64,000 bases of DNA from Cryptomeria japonica (GCF_030272615.1 NC_081411.1:207914244-207978243); one strand, 5' to 3'; shown: positions 1 to 9,924, counted from the first letter of the stretch. Made by a program: numbers and translations. Notes: a model not told the origin generated them from the sequence alone.

Positions 1-290
1 AACATGGGAATAGACGAAGCAAAGTTTGATGCAGGAAGAGGCAATGAAAAATTAGGTTGAACAAATTTAGGGGCCAACTCCCCTGTCTTATATTGATAGT
101 ATGCACGGTACATCAAGTCACCACGAGGAAGCATAGGCCCCACCAGAGTGGGCAAAAAATGATCAAGCAAAAAGTCCCCACGAGCTATTAGGGGTCGATA
201 TCCGGTATCCTAGATGACTTGCACCGAACCCTCATGGGGAAACTTGAGACATTTATGAATTAGTGAAGGAATCGCCTCCATAGCAGTCAA

Positions 291-554
291 TCAGGGTATA
301 CCTAGTTTAGCTTGAAACATGTTCGACTTAGGAATGATCACAAATGTAGAAGATACCTCCTTGGGTCCCACGAGGATCGACAAGGTGATACTACCCAAAG
401 GAGGGATGGAGAAACCATCATGTGTCTTTAGGGTTGGTTGACACTGATCATATGCAAGCCTATGCCAACCGTTTATCAATAAAGTCTCCTCCGTAATGAC
501 ATTGACTCTACATGATTGGTCAACCAACACACCCTTGACAATTTGACCATTCAA
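291..554 (-). pseudogene. Ty3/gypsy aspartic protease fragment
   Basis: The 87-residue frame opens with GVLVDQSCRVNVITEETL, which aligns in form with the protease active region of plant gypsy elements (usually VLVDxGSxVNVI). The expected Asp-Ser/Thr-Gly triad reads D-Q-S here, so the site looks inactive. The middle ends in LGIP, close to the usual LGRP/LGIP near the end of the protease fold. It would have cut the Gag-Pol polyprotein. Sequence from 290 to 1 continues in the style of the linker between protease and reverse transcriptase (CLKFPHEGSVQVI), with a stop. Confidence 0.6.
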
Positions 555-879
555 TCGAGCAGGAATTTATAGAGGAGCAGGTTATCCACAATACAAGACA
601 TCTAGAGGGGTGAATTGATAAGGACACATCAGACAACTTCCCCTTTTGGTTGGGAGGTGAGCAAATAGGAGTGATGGTGACCATGTTCACAAATGGACCA
701 TCATCCGAAGAAGTATCTGATGCATAAATGAAATTTGCTGAATGTGGGGAAAATGGATCGGTATAGATCTGCAAGTCAGTATTGGTCTTGTCAACGAACT
801 TGTTTGACTTATGTTTCTACACGTCAACTTTGATTGCACCACTGTCGATGTGGTCTTGGACAATGTGTTGAAGATGATA

Positions 880-921
880 ACATCGCCGAGTGTCATGACT
901 AGGCACACGATGGTAATGACA
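880..921 (-). pseudogene. gag: Gag zinc knuckle, CHHC type
   Basis: The minus strand encodes CHYHRVPSHDTRRC, a zinc knuckle in which the second cysteine is a histidine. It is followed by YHLQHIVQDHIDSGAI. The same variant and tail occur in the plus-strand Gag remnant at 63.4 kb. It would bind element RNA. A stop follows about 20 codons after the tail. Confidence 0.65.
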
Positions 922-1401
922 AATTTTTGATCCATCGTATCAATGTGGATATGGTCTACTATCAGACAATGGTCTAACCTCGGGAAGGGTGATTAGATTG
1001 TCTTTCAACAATCATTGCATTATGCTCAAATAAGAGTCATTGAATTCAGTAAAGACTCTATTTTGTTGCGATCCCTATATAGCAATTGTCGGAGGAATGG
1101 CCACAACATTAGCTACAACCTTATTCTTCCTAGACCCTTATGTGGACGTGGCTGCAAAGGACCCACTGCGAGGGTTCGAAGTAGAATCTCTGAACTGCGA
1201 CATGGTGTGCTAATGGTCCGTAAGTGTGGAACACATATTAGAAAAAATCTAATAACGATTAAGGGATAACTTCTCCCTCGATGCCGACTACAGATTGCCG
1301 ATGAACATCCTTTGTAAATTGCTATCTAACAAGGCAAACGAGATCCTAGTGGAGATTTAGTGATACCTCGAGATAAAATCCGTGACCTTCTCATTGGGTT
1401 T

Positions 1402-1770
1402 CTATTTGCAATGAACAAGGTCAACGATGGTGACCTTGCTACCAATGTTTGTCTGAAACTGTTTAAGGAAAAGGTCCATGAGCTGATGAAAGGTATGGAT
1501 GGAATGATTTGGTAAGGAACTATACCACTCCAACGCGATTCCCTTAAGGGACCTTGAGAATAGTTTAAGCATCACCAAGTCCAGGCTGTGGTAGTCACTA
1601 CACATGGTCATAAATGAATCAATGTGCAGATTAGGATCCTCATCACAATTAAACCTATCGAACTTCAATGATTCAACTACGATAGGAAGGATAGTATTCA
1701 AGATAGTGATATCAAGGGGACTCTTCCTATAATATGTAGGCATAAACGATTGGCCAGAAGCAGAGGCCAA
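1402..1770 (-). pseudogene. gag: Ty3/gypsy Gag capsid fragment
   Basis: This 122-residue open stretch matches the retrotransposon Gag capsid family. It reads FDRFNCDEDPNLHIDSFMT in its first half and then LKGIALEWYSSLP with a following FLKQFQTN segment, the usual W-Y-S-L-P block of the domain. It would form the particle shell around the element RNA. The start methionine is probably internal, because similar coding sense continues upstream towards 2060 with stops. The stop at 1402 is followed by out-of-frame continuation towards the zinc knuckle, so the gene is broken. The family is clear; the lineage (Tat/Athila-like) is inferred from the knuckle downstream. Confidence 0.72.
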
Positions 1771-2068
1771 GTTTGTGAGTTGAAACTACAACTGTCCCAT
1801 GTTTTGTAAGATGGTATTCAAAACAAGGTTTGCAAGTGGAGGAGGCGGAGGTGGGCCAGATGAAGCACCACCTTGACTAGCACCTCCAATAGAACCACTG
1901 CCACTAGTAGAGGTAGTGCTTGCGCTAACCATTAAGACATGAGTTGCAATAGAGGCAGATTGCTGGATAAGTGACTCCTAGAAACCCTTGGTTGCTTACA
2001 ATATTGAGCTATTACCGTGCTCTAAAGGATTTTTCATTGCCTCCTTTACCTCCTCGACTGATTGAGAT

Positions 2069-2407
2069 TTGATTTTGGGAATGTTGTGGGTTTGGGGCGC
2101 CCACCCTGTCTCTGTCAAGCCTTGTTCTGCAACTCCTCTGCAACCTGCTGTAGTTTCATTGCAACATGTAGAAGCTACTTGTGTTGCAGCTGATGTGGTA
2201 CCTGTTCAATCTTCTACGGCTTCCTTGCAGCCTTCTGATGATTCTACTGGTCCTTTTCACACGGAGCCCCTTCCAAACGATTTCTTCCTTGATGATCCTA
2301 AGGCTAGTATTGCATGGACAGTTATTCGCCGTAGGCAGAAGGGGAGGTCTTTCCCCCTTCCCCAAACCTTCCCCAGTCAAGGCTTGGATGTTTATATTCC
2401 TCCTTGA
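2069..2407 (+). CDS. Unidentified plus-strand reading frame, possible retroposon 3' end
   Basis: I do not recognise this 112-residue frame. It is rich in Ser, Pro and Val (for example PVQSSTASLQPSDD) and ends with IAWTVIRRRQKGRSFPLPQ. It begins where the minus-strand gypsy coding sense stops, suggesting an insertion junction near 2060. After the stop comes about 140 bases of T-rich sequence with GGGTCGGTGCC and then TTTTTAATCAAAAAC. That resembles the 3' end of a plant LINE or a transcript-derived retroposon, but there is no clear poly-A tail and no target duplication that I could find. It may also be non-coding. Confidence 0.25.
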   Translation: MILGMLWVWGAHPVSVKPCSATPLQPAVVSLQHVEATCVAADVVPVQSSTASLQPSDDSTGPFHTEPLPNDFFLDDPKASIAWTVIRRRQKGRSFPLPQTFPSQGLDVYIPP

Positions 2408-2873
2408 TTTGGGTTAGTTTTGCTTTTGGTCTTGCAGGCACCTTTGTTTGCTTGCCTGACTGGGTCTGTTGTTTTTGGGATGTTCATAGTCTCTGAGTAT
2501 GTTAAAGGGTCGGTGCCTTAGTCAATGCTTCTTTTTAATCAAAAACACATATTTTGAGTAAATGCAAATGTCTTCGAATATCCTACTTGTAAAGCCCTTG
2601 TCCTCCCTAATCGTGACCTTCCAGAATTTGTATACCAATAATTACAAAATGGGCATTAATCCCCTTTACAAAAAACATAGAAAAAACTATACACACAACT
2701 TATCAGGTTGGAATGTTCAACTCAGACTCTAGGATCACTTTGCCTCGAACCTCCACCACCTTTGCTCCCTCCTGTGCCTTCGTTTCATTGTTGGAATTCA
2801 CCCTGCTCGACGAGGATGCACCACCCTTCAATAGTTGCCTCTTCCTTGCACTGTATGAATCCACAAGTCGCCC
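2408..2873. other. Non-coding stretch between remnants
   Basis: This holds the T-rich possible 3' untranslated tail (2408-2565) and then AT-rich sequence. From about 2700 on the minus strand there is weak coding sense continuing from the frame at 3229-2874, with stops. No promoter, RNA gene or LTR end was recognised. Confidence 0.4.
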
Positions 2874-3229
2874 TCATTCCCTTTTTGGAGGTATCGACTC
2901 CTCCCTCTCAGATTCTGATCGTGGCATCCACTTCACCACCTCCACTCTAACCAAGCACGCGCTCTTGGCTTTTAAGAAGTCTTTGATTCCTTGAAGACCA
3001 ATTTGGGCTGAAGCTTGGCAAACCTCCTTGTTTCTCTTCGCACTGCAAAGGAGGAAAGAACTCAACGGTGGTGTAAATTCACCCATGCGTAGCCAGTGAC
3101 CACCGGGATAGACAAACCCTTCTGCTTGTCTCGTCATGCCAATGAAATTTGCCAATCCCCAACACTAGTAATCTTTAACACAAGTCTGCATAAGCCAAAA
3201 CACTGTTTCACTCGCCTCCAACTCTAGAC
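2874..3229 (-). pseudogene. Unidentified coding remnant, downstream half, split by Copia-1
   Basis: The minus strand reads through here in one frame with a single TAG near 3170. It is the direct continuation of the frame at 11463-11273: when one copy of the ACCAA duplication is ignored, the codons run on without a shift (..FMAW at 11.27 kb, then CLELEASETVFWL here). The protein has alternating charged and hydrophobic blocks (YPGGHWLRMGEF, QIGLQGIKDFLK) and a basic-acidic tail. I do not recognise the family. The split frame shows that Copia-1 landed in something that once coded, probably another mobile element. Confidence 0.45.
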
Positions 3230-3234
3230 ACCAA
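3230..3234 (+). repeat. Copia-1 target site duplication, left copy (ACCAA)
   Basis: ACCAA directly before the LTR start TGTGGGCA; the same five bases follow the right LTR at 11268-11272. Confidence 0.93.
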
Positions 3235-4525
3235 TGTGGGCATTTGGCACTAAGTTGTCATTGATGTCAATCGGTTTGGCAAGGTGATCGGTATGATGGT
3301 AATACACTTGATAGCAAGAAGACATAAGGAAGAGTACCGATATACATGTGACTTGTGTCATCTATCTGTAAAGAAGGCTTACCGGTAAGGCACAAACCTG
3401 GATGAAGGTTGTTTGTGTGTTATGAAGGCACACCAACCAGTGAACAGAACAGAAAGGATGGTTGATGGTCATATCGGTAAGAGAAACTAAACCGATAGTC
3501 AACCTTGGTCGATAAAGTATGTCAAACCGACATAGAAAGCCAAGCAAAGGTGGATGTCGACAAGCATGACAGTTGGATGCCAGGTGGAGGTATTGCACAG
3601 GTCGGCTTTAATGAGGAACCCGCAAGTTACAAAGGATGCCAGAAGATTGCCTCTCGAGGAAGGCAAGCTGGAAAAGCAATCACATTGATCTTGCAAGAAG
3701 ATTTGATCTTCGTACCTGTTAGGTGAAGGAAACAACAAAGCCATTAATGGCGAGTGATAGAGAAAAATAGTGTTTGATTGCATTCTTGGCAGGAATTCAT
3801 GAATATAAATACATGAGCTCAAAACAAAAAGGATTGATGTTTGAGGAGAAGAAGAAGAGTGAAGAGAGCTTGAGTGTAGATAAGAATCATCTTCCTTAGA
3901 ATTTATTCCAAGAAAGTTTCAGAGTAAGTCAACAAGCATACCAGTGAGAGGGTTTAGCCGACAGTGATTGAGTTCCAGTATAATAGTAGTAGATTCAACA
4001 GTTGAGCAAACTGGTAAGGTGTGGTTGAGAAACGCAGCATCCAAGTGTGAGATAGTGAGTTGTGAGACTGTGAGAGAGAAAGAGAAGAGAGGCCAAGAAT
4101 CAGAGAGAGTGATTTCATAACCGACATAGATCTATTTGACCAAGAGTTGCAGAATTCTTTTGCAACAAGAAGCCATAACTGTATCTAAATTGTATTTCAA
4201 TATTCATCACCAAGTTGGAGCTTGATGCTCCTTGGGTGGGTGCCCTAAATCTTTGTAATTCAATGTTTCATTTGTGAGGCTGGATTGGAGCAGTAGTCTC
4301 CAGCAACATTTCTCACCGAGGTTTTTCCCATATTGGGTTTTCCTCATACATCTGGCGTTGTGGAGTGCATTTGTGTGATTGTCTTTTTTGGTTTCCTCAT
4401 TTACTTTACTGGTTTGATTGGTTAGTGCTTAAGATAACAACTGTTATTCTAAAGTTGCCTTAAAAATGAAAATAGTTTAGGAACCATTGATTCACCCCCC
4501 TCTCAGTGGTACTCTGTGTTCAACA
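3235..4525 (+). repeat. Copia-1 5' LTR
   Basis: It starts TGTGGGCATTTGGC and ends CTCTGTGTTCAACA, so the TG..CA ends are kept. It is 1291 bp. Compared with the 3' LTR it lacks 36 bases between two GTCG(G/A) copies near 3605, and has a shorter GGTTGGTGC minisatellite near 4215-4250. It contains many AACCGGTA/AACCGACA motifs and ends with the C-rich tract TTCACCCCCCTCTCAG shared by the other copia LTRs of this window. Confidence 0.93.
3804..3811 (+). promoter_or_regulatory. Candidate TATA box of Copia-1 5' LTR
   Basis: TATAAATA in GAATATAAATACATGAGC. The identical sequence sits at the matching place in the 3' LTR (about 10534) and a TATAAATA also occurs in the related solo LTR (13128) and, on the minus strand, the Copia-A LTR (50053-50060). 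Conservation across family members supports a promoter role; transcription start is not shown. Confidence 0.5.
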
Positions 4526-4527
4526 AT

Positions 4528-4539
4528 TGGTATCAGAGC
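4528..4539 (+). other. Copia-1 primer binding site (initiator Met tRNA)
   Basis: TGGTATCAGAGC, two bases after the LTR end. It is complementary to the 3' end of plant initiator Met tRNA, the usual primer for minus-strand synthesis in plant copia elements. Confidence 0.93.
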
Positions 4540-4591
4540 CTAGGTTCTCGGTTATTTATAAACCTTGGGTAGATTCTGGACTTAGAACACA

Positions 4592-5152
4592 ATGGCAAGA
4601 ACTGAGTTTGCTTCTTCAAAAGCCCCCATGTTTGATGGATCCAACAATGCCTTTTGGAGCAGAAGAATGGAGACCTATATTTCTTCCCTTGGTTTTGATG
4701 TGTGGATGTCTGCCAAGAGTGGGTATGTTGTCCCTAGTGTTCCTCCTATTGATCCAGATGCCAAGAAGGAGTATGAGAACAATGCAAAGGCCAAACATGC
4801 TATTTTGAGCAGGTTGTTTGATATTGAGTTTGTCAAGGTCATGCACTGTGCATCTGCTAAGGAAACCTGGGATAAAATGCAGAGGTTATTAGAAGGAGAT
4901 GCAAAAGTCAAAGAGGCCAAGCTACAAGCACTAAGGGGCCAACTTGAGGGCATCAAGATGAAGGATGATGAAAAGATTGCAGACTACCTTCACATATTTG
5001 ATGAAACTGTGAATACCATCAAAGGACTCGGAGAAGACATTGCATATGAGATCCTTGTCAAGAAGGTACTTAGGTCTCTTACATCTAAGTATGATACAAA
5101 GGTGTCTGCCATAGAACAACCCAAAGATCTGAAGATCCTTTTCAATGGATGA
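4592..5152 (+). pseudogene. gag: Copia-1 Gag, N-terminal (UBN2-type) domain
   Basis: Starts at the first ATG after the primer site. The 186 residues match the plant copia Gag domain: FDGSNNAFWSRRMETYI near residue 14, then VWMSAKSG, AKETWDKMQRLLEG around 90-105, LRGQLEGIKMKDDEKIADY, and LVKKVLRSLTSKYD near 158-172. It would build the virus-like particle. A frame change close to 5135-5145 makes it stop at 5152 just where the conserved MDELFGSL block should follow; that block is open in the next frame. The break is most simply a one-base indel. Confidence 0.88.
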
Positions 5153-5480
5153 GCTATTTGGCTCACTAACAGCCTATGAGATGAGAACGACCGATGATGT
5201 TTCCTTAAGGAAAGAAGCAACGTTCAACACCACCCAAAAGGGCAAAGAAGTAGCTTCTCATAAAGGATACAGTGAAGACTCTGATGCAGAGTTAGAAAAC
5301 TTTGTCAGAAAGCTCAAAAGAGGATCGGGGAAGTATAAAGGAAAGCTACCACTCAAATGTTTCAACTGTGGTAAGGGTGGAGACCTTGCTGCAAAATGTC
5401 CTTACAATGAAACCGGTGGAGATGAGTCAAGAGAGTTCAACAAATCTGCTAGCAAAGATAGAGAAAGAAATGTCTACTGA
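5145..5480 (+). pseudogene. gag: Copia-1 Gag, middle part with first zinc knuckle
   Basis: Continues Gag in a second frame: DELFGSLTAYEMRT, then ENFVRKLKRGSGKYKGKLPL and CFNCGKGGDLAAKC around residues 73-86. In the knuckle the zinc-binding histidine (usual GGHLAAKC) is aspartate, so metal binding is probably lost. The stop at 5478-5480 is a single TGA inside otherwise continuous coding sense; the same frame resumes at once and leads into the acidic coiled-coil segment. Confidence 0.82.
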
Positions 5481-5600
5481 CAAGGAAGAAGAGGCTACCG
5501 GAAGCAGAACAACCTTTATACTATTGAGGATGATGACACAAATGAAGAAAGTGCATCAAAAGATGACTGGCATGAGAATGACAGAAAAGTTGATCTCTTT

Positions 5601-6053
5601 ATGACACTTGATGAACCAGTTGGTGAAGATGAGGAGGAAGAGGATATTGAGGCTGACGTGGATTTAGAAGGAGAGCTTATAAGTGCTCTTGAAGAACTGA
5701 GTAAAACAAGAAGAGAACTCAAGAAGGTCAAACATGCTGCAGTAGATGAACAAGGTCTCTTGAAGCAATCCCTCGATGAGTCCAATCAAGTCATATCTGA
5801 CTTGAAACTGCAGATGGATGAAATCAAGAGAATATGTGAAGTTACATCGTCTAATCTGATGAAGAAGGAAAAGGAGCATCAAGATCTAGAAGCAGAAATA
5901 GTGAAGCTCATAAAGGAGCTTGAAGAAAGCAAGGAAGAAATAAAAGTAAGGAGCAAGTATGAAGGCAACACCGAAGCCTTAGATAAGATGTTGAGCAAAC
6001 AAAAGCAATCCAAAGATACCCGGGGCTTAGTCTTTGAAGAAGGTCAAAGTTGA
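5601..6053 (+). pseudogene. gag: Copia-1 Gag acidic and coiled-coil segment
   Basis: Same frame as the segment ending at 5480. It opens with an acidic run (GEDEEEEDIEADVDLEGEL), then about 110 residues of heptad-like Leu/Ile/Lys/Glu sequence (LISALEELSKTRRELKKV; KLIKELEESKEEIKV), followed by SEALDKMLSK-type sequence (TEALDKMLSKQKQSKDT). The minus-strand Gag at 54.7-53.3 kb has the same VDLEGEL..AL and ALDKMLKKQ blocks. A long coiled coil inside Gag is known for Sireviruses and is thought to serve protein-protein contacts. It stops at 6051-6053 and the frame then breaks up until 6406. Confidence 0.8.
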
Positions 6054-6405
6054 AACAGAAAAGACACATCCAATAAAGAAATAATGTTCACCTCTTCAAA
6101 TGAAGGTGAAGAAAAGAAGACATTCACTATAGGCAAGGATACCAGTAAAAAGACATGCAGATGCTGTTGGAAATCGCCACACAAACCGACATACACAAGC
6201 AATGAACCGGAGGCCACACTCATTGTACCGACATGCAGATCGAAGGAGAAATGCAAGGGTTGACCATGAAGGATCCACCAAAGTCAATAGCATGAAGAGA
6301 AGACCCCCAGTAAGGTAGTCCTTTGCAGGACCAAGGCAACCTAACCGGTATGTTTCAAACTTTCATGGTTATGAAAGTAGAAATCCTTTTAATGCACTCT
6401 GGGAT

Positions 6406-6702
6406 ATGAATGTTTTTTGTTATCAATGCAATGGATATGGTCATAGGAGTTTTGAATGTAGGGAGAATAAACTAGAGCCCCACAATAATTTTAAGGATTT
6501 ATCTTTAAATGAAAATGTGAAATGCTATAACTGTCAAGAGTATGGACATATAGCAAAGTCTTGGAAAAACAGGAAGTCCAAGCAGAGGAAGACAAATCTT
6601 GATCAAGAACCGGTAGTTGAACCTAAGCACAAATTAACAGTTGACAAGAAGAAGGAAACCAAACTGGTATGGGTTAAGAAAGAAAAAGAAAAGGCAGAAT
6701 GA
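6406..6702 (+). pseudogene. gag: Copia-1 Gag C-terminal double zinc knuckle
   Basis: Two further zinc knuckles: CYQCNGYGHRSFEC (residues 5-18), complete, and CYNCQEYGHIAKSW (about 41-54), in which the last cysteine is tryptophan. A very basic tail (NRKSKQRKTNLDQ, VDKKKETKLVWVKKEKEKAE) follows. Together with the knuckle at about 5.37 kb this Gag has three. A TGA at 6700-6702 separates it from the protease in the same frame (AE-stop-SLIVQTALHAERK). Confidence 0.84.
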
Positions 6703-6711
6703 AGTCTGATA

Positions 6712-7074
6712 GTGCAAACTGCCTTACATGCTGAAAGGAAAAATCTATGGGTTGTAGATAGTGGCTGTTCCAACCACATGATTGGTGATAAAAGGAAATT
6801 TATCAAACTTGAAGACTGGAATGGTGGTTCAGTAAGATTCAGAGACAACTCATCTATGAAGATAAAGGGAAAATGTACTTTAAGTATTGATGGAAAATTG
6901 AAGGCACATGATGTATATTTTGTGGAATGCCTAAAGGATAATCTGTTGAGTGTGAGTCAGATGTGTGACAAAGGTTATAAATTCACCTTTGACTCAACCG
7001 GTTGCCAGATAAAGAAAGACAAATACCAGTTAGGTTGTGGCAGAAGGAAAGAGAACAAATGGAAATGTTTATAA
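6712..7074 (+). pseudogene. pol: Copia-1 protease
   Basis: Copia-type aspartic protease: WVVDSGCSNHMIGDKRKF with the Asp-Ser-Gly active triad about 16 residues in, then VRFRDNSSMKIKGKC and VYFVECLKDNLLSVSQMCDK, the usual C-terminal half leading into the GAG-pre-integrase region. The catalytic triad is intact. The frame is lost near 7040-7074, where the integrase frame begins, so the protease ends in a wrong tail. Confidence 0.88.
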
Positions 7075-7888
7075 TCTGAAGGAATGCTATAAGTCCCAAT
7101 GCATGATAGGATACGTTGATGAAAGTTGGTTGTGGCACCGAAGATTAGGCCACATAAACTTTGATAACTTAGTTGCAGTGAGCAGAAAGGTGTGTGTTAG
7201 GAATATTCCACCCATCATCAAACCGGTAAGCACATTTTGTGATGAATATGTGAAAGGAAAGAAAACTAAGGTGAGCTTCAAAACAAAAGAGTACAACACC
7301 TCAAGACCACTTGAGATTGTGCATATAGATATGTGTGGTCCAACTAGGACAAGAGCTCTAGCCGGTGAAAGATATTTTATGCTTTTTATTGATGATTACT
7401 CAAGAATTACATGGGTTACCTTCTTGCAAGATAAGTCACAAGCATTAGACAGATTCAAGATCTTTAGGAAGATGGTGGAGAAAGAAAGTGGGCGCAAGCT
7501 AAAATGTCTAAGATCAGACTGGGGTGGAGAGTTCACATCTAATGAATTTGAAGATTATTGTGAAAAACATGGAATTAGAAGGCAATACTCAGCCCCTAGG
7601 ATACCACAACAAAATGGTGTGGTAGAAAGAAAGAACATGACAGTTAAGGTCATGGCCATAACCATGTTAAATGAGGCCAGTCTACCATACACATATTGGA
7701 AGGAAGCTATTCATACTGCTATATATACTTTGAACCGGGTTCAATTAAGAACAAACAACAAAATGACACCTTATGTGTTGTGGTATGACCATAAGTCATC
7801 AGTCAAATACTTCAAAGTATTTGGTAAGTGTTTTATCAAAAGAGATATGGATGGTCTAGGTAGTTTTGACTCCAGGAGTGATGAATGA
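7037..7888 (+). pseudogene. pol: Copia-1 integrase
   Basis: 283 open residues. The N-terminal zinc site reads WHRRLGHINFDN and then STFCDEYVKGK; the normal CxxC is CxxY, so the HHCC site is damaged. The catalytic D,D,E are present in IDMCGPTRTRA, RSDWGGEFTSNEF and PQQNGVVERKN. The C-terminal conserved block (YFKVFGKCFIKRD) is followed by GSFDSRSDE and a stop where a glycine is normal. It would insert element cDNA into the genome. Coding sense continues in the same frame past the stop towards reverse transcriptase. Confidence 0.92.
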
Positions 7889-8500
7889 ATCTTCCTTGGT
7901 TACTCATCTAATAGCAAGGCCTAGAAATGCTACAATGAAAGACTAAGAAGAGTCATTGAAAGTGTGCATGTAAAAGTTGATGAGGACATGTACAAAGGAA
8001 GCCAACCACAGGTTAACGTGTATGATGATTCCGATGATGAAGGTGAGGAAGCTCGGTCAGACAATGAACCAGAAGAAGCATCCAAGAAGGCTCCTAATCG
8101 GTATGTGTAGTTGAATCACTGGGAAGAGCAAATTCTGGGAAATAAGAGTGATGGTGTGTAGACTAGAAGAAGACTTGCCCAAAATGATGAACAAGTCAAC
8201 TTCTTCATCATGACTGAAGTAGAACCTAAAATATTCAATGAGGCCAACAAAAGACAAGAATTGATGGATGCCATGGAAGAAGAACTGCAACAGATTGAGA
8301 ACAACAAGACTTGAGAATTAGTCCCTAGACCGGAGGACAAGAACATCATTGGCACTAAATGGGTCTACTGGAATAAGATGAATGAAGAATGTAAAATTGT
8401 TAGGCATAAAGCTAGACTAGTGTGTAAATGATACTCTCAGGTAGAGGGAATTGACTTTGAAGAAACATTTGCACCGGTAGCTAGATTAGAAGCAATTAGA
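7889..8500 (+). pseudogene. pol: Copia-1 integrase-to-RT linker and N-terminal reverse transcriptase
   Basis: Same frame as the integrase but with several stops. It carries IFLGYSSNSKA (end of integrase), an acidic linker, then MDAMEEELQQIENNKT, NIIGTKWVYWNKMNEE, and [15 protein letters not shown], the standard start of copia reverse transcriptase. Stops within conserved blocks (for example after RLVCK) show decay. Confidence 0.85.
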
Positions 8501-9259
8501 ATGTTTCTAGCCTTCTCTACCTACAAGGGTTATAAAGTATATCAAATGGATGTAAAATCTGCCTTCCTAAATGGAAATTTGGAAGTGTACATGGAGCAAC
8601 CAGAAGGGTTTCTGCTGCATGATGATGAAACATTTGTGTGTTGGTTGAAGAAGGCCCTGTATGGTCTAAAACAAGCTCCTAGAGCATGGTATTCAAGATT
8701 AGATCAGTCCGTAAAAGAGAAAGGTTTCAAAAAGGGGAGTGCTAACAACAATTTGTACATAAAAAAAGATGGAAACCACATGATCATTGTGGTTGTGTAT
8801 GTAGATGACATTATCTTTGGAGGCAACAAGGACACGCTCTGCAAAGAATTTGCTGATCAGATGCAGTCAAAATTTGAGATGTCAATGCTTGGTGAATTGA
8901 CATACTTCTTTGGTTTGCAGATATTACAACAAGATAAGGGAATCTTTATCTCACAAATCAAGTATGCAAAGGAAATGTTGAAGAGATTTCAATTGGAGGA
9001 TTGTAAACCGGTAAGTACCCCCATGGTGACCAGAAGTAAATTGAGCAAGAATGATGAATCACCAATGGTGGATCAAACTTTGTATAGATTCATGATAGGC
9101 AGTCTATTGTATCTAACTGCTTCTAAACCAGATATAGTACAAGCAGTGTACATGGTGGCCAGATTTGAAGCTACATCTAAGCAACCACATATGAATGCTG
9201 TAAGAAGAATCTTTAGGTACCTACAAGGAACACTCAGTTATGGATTGTGGTATCCTTAA
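8501..9259 (+). pseudogene. pol: Copia-1 reverse transcriptase
   Basis: The 252-residue open part includes [37 protein letters not shown], the catalytic box [11 protein letters not shown] (YVDD at 8798-8809, intact), LTYFFGLQI, and [13 protein letters not shown] with [12 protein letters not shown] near the end. The open start methionine is inside the domain; the true domain starts upstream near 8330. It copies element RNA to DNA inside the particle. It ends at a frame break about 9250, where RNase H continues in another frame. Confidence 0.92.
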
Positions 9260-9755
9260 CAAGGGGAATCCATCTTGGAAACATACACTGATGCTGATTG
9301 GGCATGGTTGCATTGATGATTGGAAGAGCACAAGTGGTGGTGCATTCTTTCTAGGTGACTGGTTGGTCTCATGGCATAGCAAGAAGCAGGACTCTGTATC
9401 TCTATCAATTGCTGAAGCAGAATACATTGTTGCTGCTACATGTTGCTCTTAGGTGCTTTGGATGAAGAAGACCCTGAAAGACATACAGGTGGACATCACA
9501 AATCCTATACTCATTAGGTGTGATAATTCGAGTGCAATCAACGTAGCAAAGGATCCAATGATGCATTCCTGAACAAAGTACATTGCTATCAAGTATCATT
9601 TTCTCAGAGAGAAGGTTGAAGGACAAGAAGTAAGGATGGATTATGTTCCTGCTGGAGAACAAGTAGCAGAGATTTTCACTAAACCATTACCGGTAAGCAC
9701 CTTTGAGTACCTAAGACACAAGTTGGAAGTTGTGTCATATGACTTATGCACTTGA
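9240..9755 (+). pseudogene. pol: Copia-1 RNase H
   Basis: RNase H in a shifted frame: DDWKSTSGGAFFLGDWLVSW, SKKQDSVSLSIAEAEYI, then after an in-frame stop at 9450 the remaining blocks IRCDNSSAINVAKDPM, KYIAIKYHFLREKVEG and EQVAEIFTKPLPVSTF. The first catalytic segment (YTDADWA) is in the previous frame just upstream, so the domain is cut by the frame break. It would remove the RNA strand after first-strand synthesis. Confidence 0.88.
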
Positions 9756-9776
9756 GAAAAGAAGGATTTATGTGGT

Positions 9777-9924
9777 TTAGGGGGAGCTCGTAGCAGTCTA
9801 AGGGGGAGCTTGGTATCGATCTAAGGGGTAGAGTACAATTCCTTTGTCATTGTGTCAAAGCAGGAGAAATGTGTTGTTATGAAGTGTCTTGTAGTAAGTT
9901 GACATCAATGCCAAAGGGGGAGAT
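9777..9924 (+). promoter_or_regulatory. Multiple polypurine tracts of Copia-1
   Basis: Four related tracts lie between RNase H and the 3' LTR: TTTAGGGGGAGCT (9777-9789), CTAAGGGGGAGCT (about 9798-9810), CTAAGGGGTAGAG (about 9820-9832) and the LTR-adjacent CAAAGGGGGAGAT (9912-9924). The last primes plus-strand synthesis. Repeated tracts of this type are a described Sirevirus hallmark. Confidence 0.85.

Larger units (their letters stand above)
1..2060 (-). mobile_element. Decayed Ty3/gypsy retrotransposon, gag to protease part
   Basis: Read on the minus strand, this stretch runs from a Gag capsid domain (1770-1402) through a zinc knuckle (921-880) to a protease-like segment (554-291), then leaves the window at base 1. 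This is the normal 5'-to-3' order of a Ty3/gypsy element; reverse transcriptase should lie beyond the left edge. The frame changes several times and carries stops, so it is an old copy. The knuckle has the C-x2-H-x4-H-x4-C form and is followed by an IVQDHIDSGAI-like tail, as in Tat/Athila-type gypsy Gags. No LTR is visible. The right limit near 2060 is where minus-strand coding sense stops and a different plus-strand sequence begins. Confidence 0.7.
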
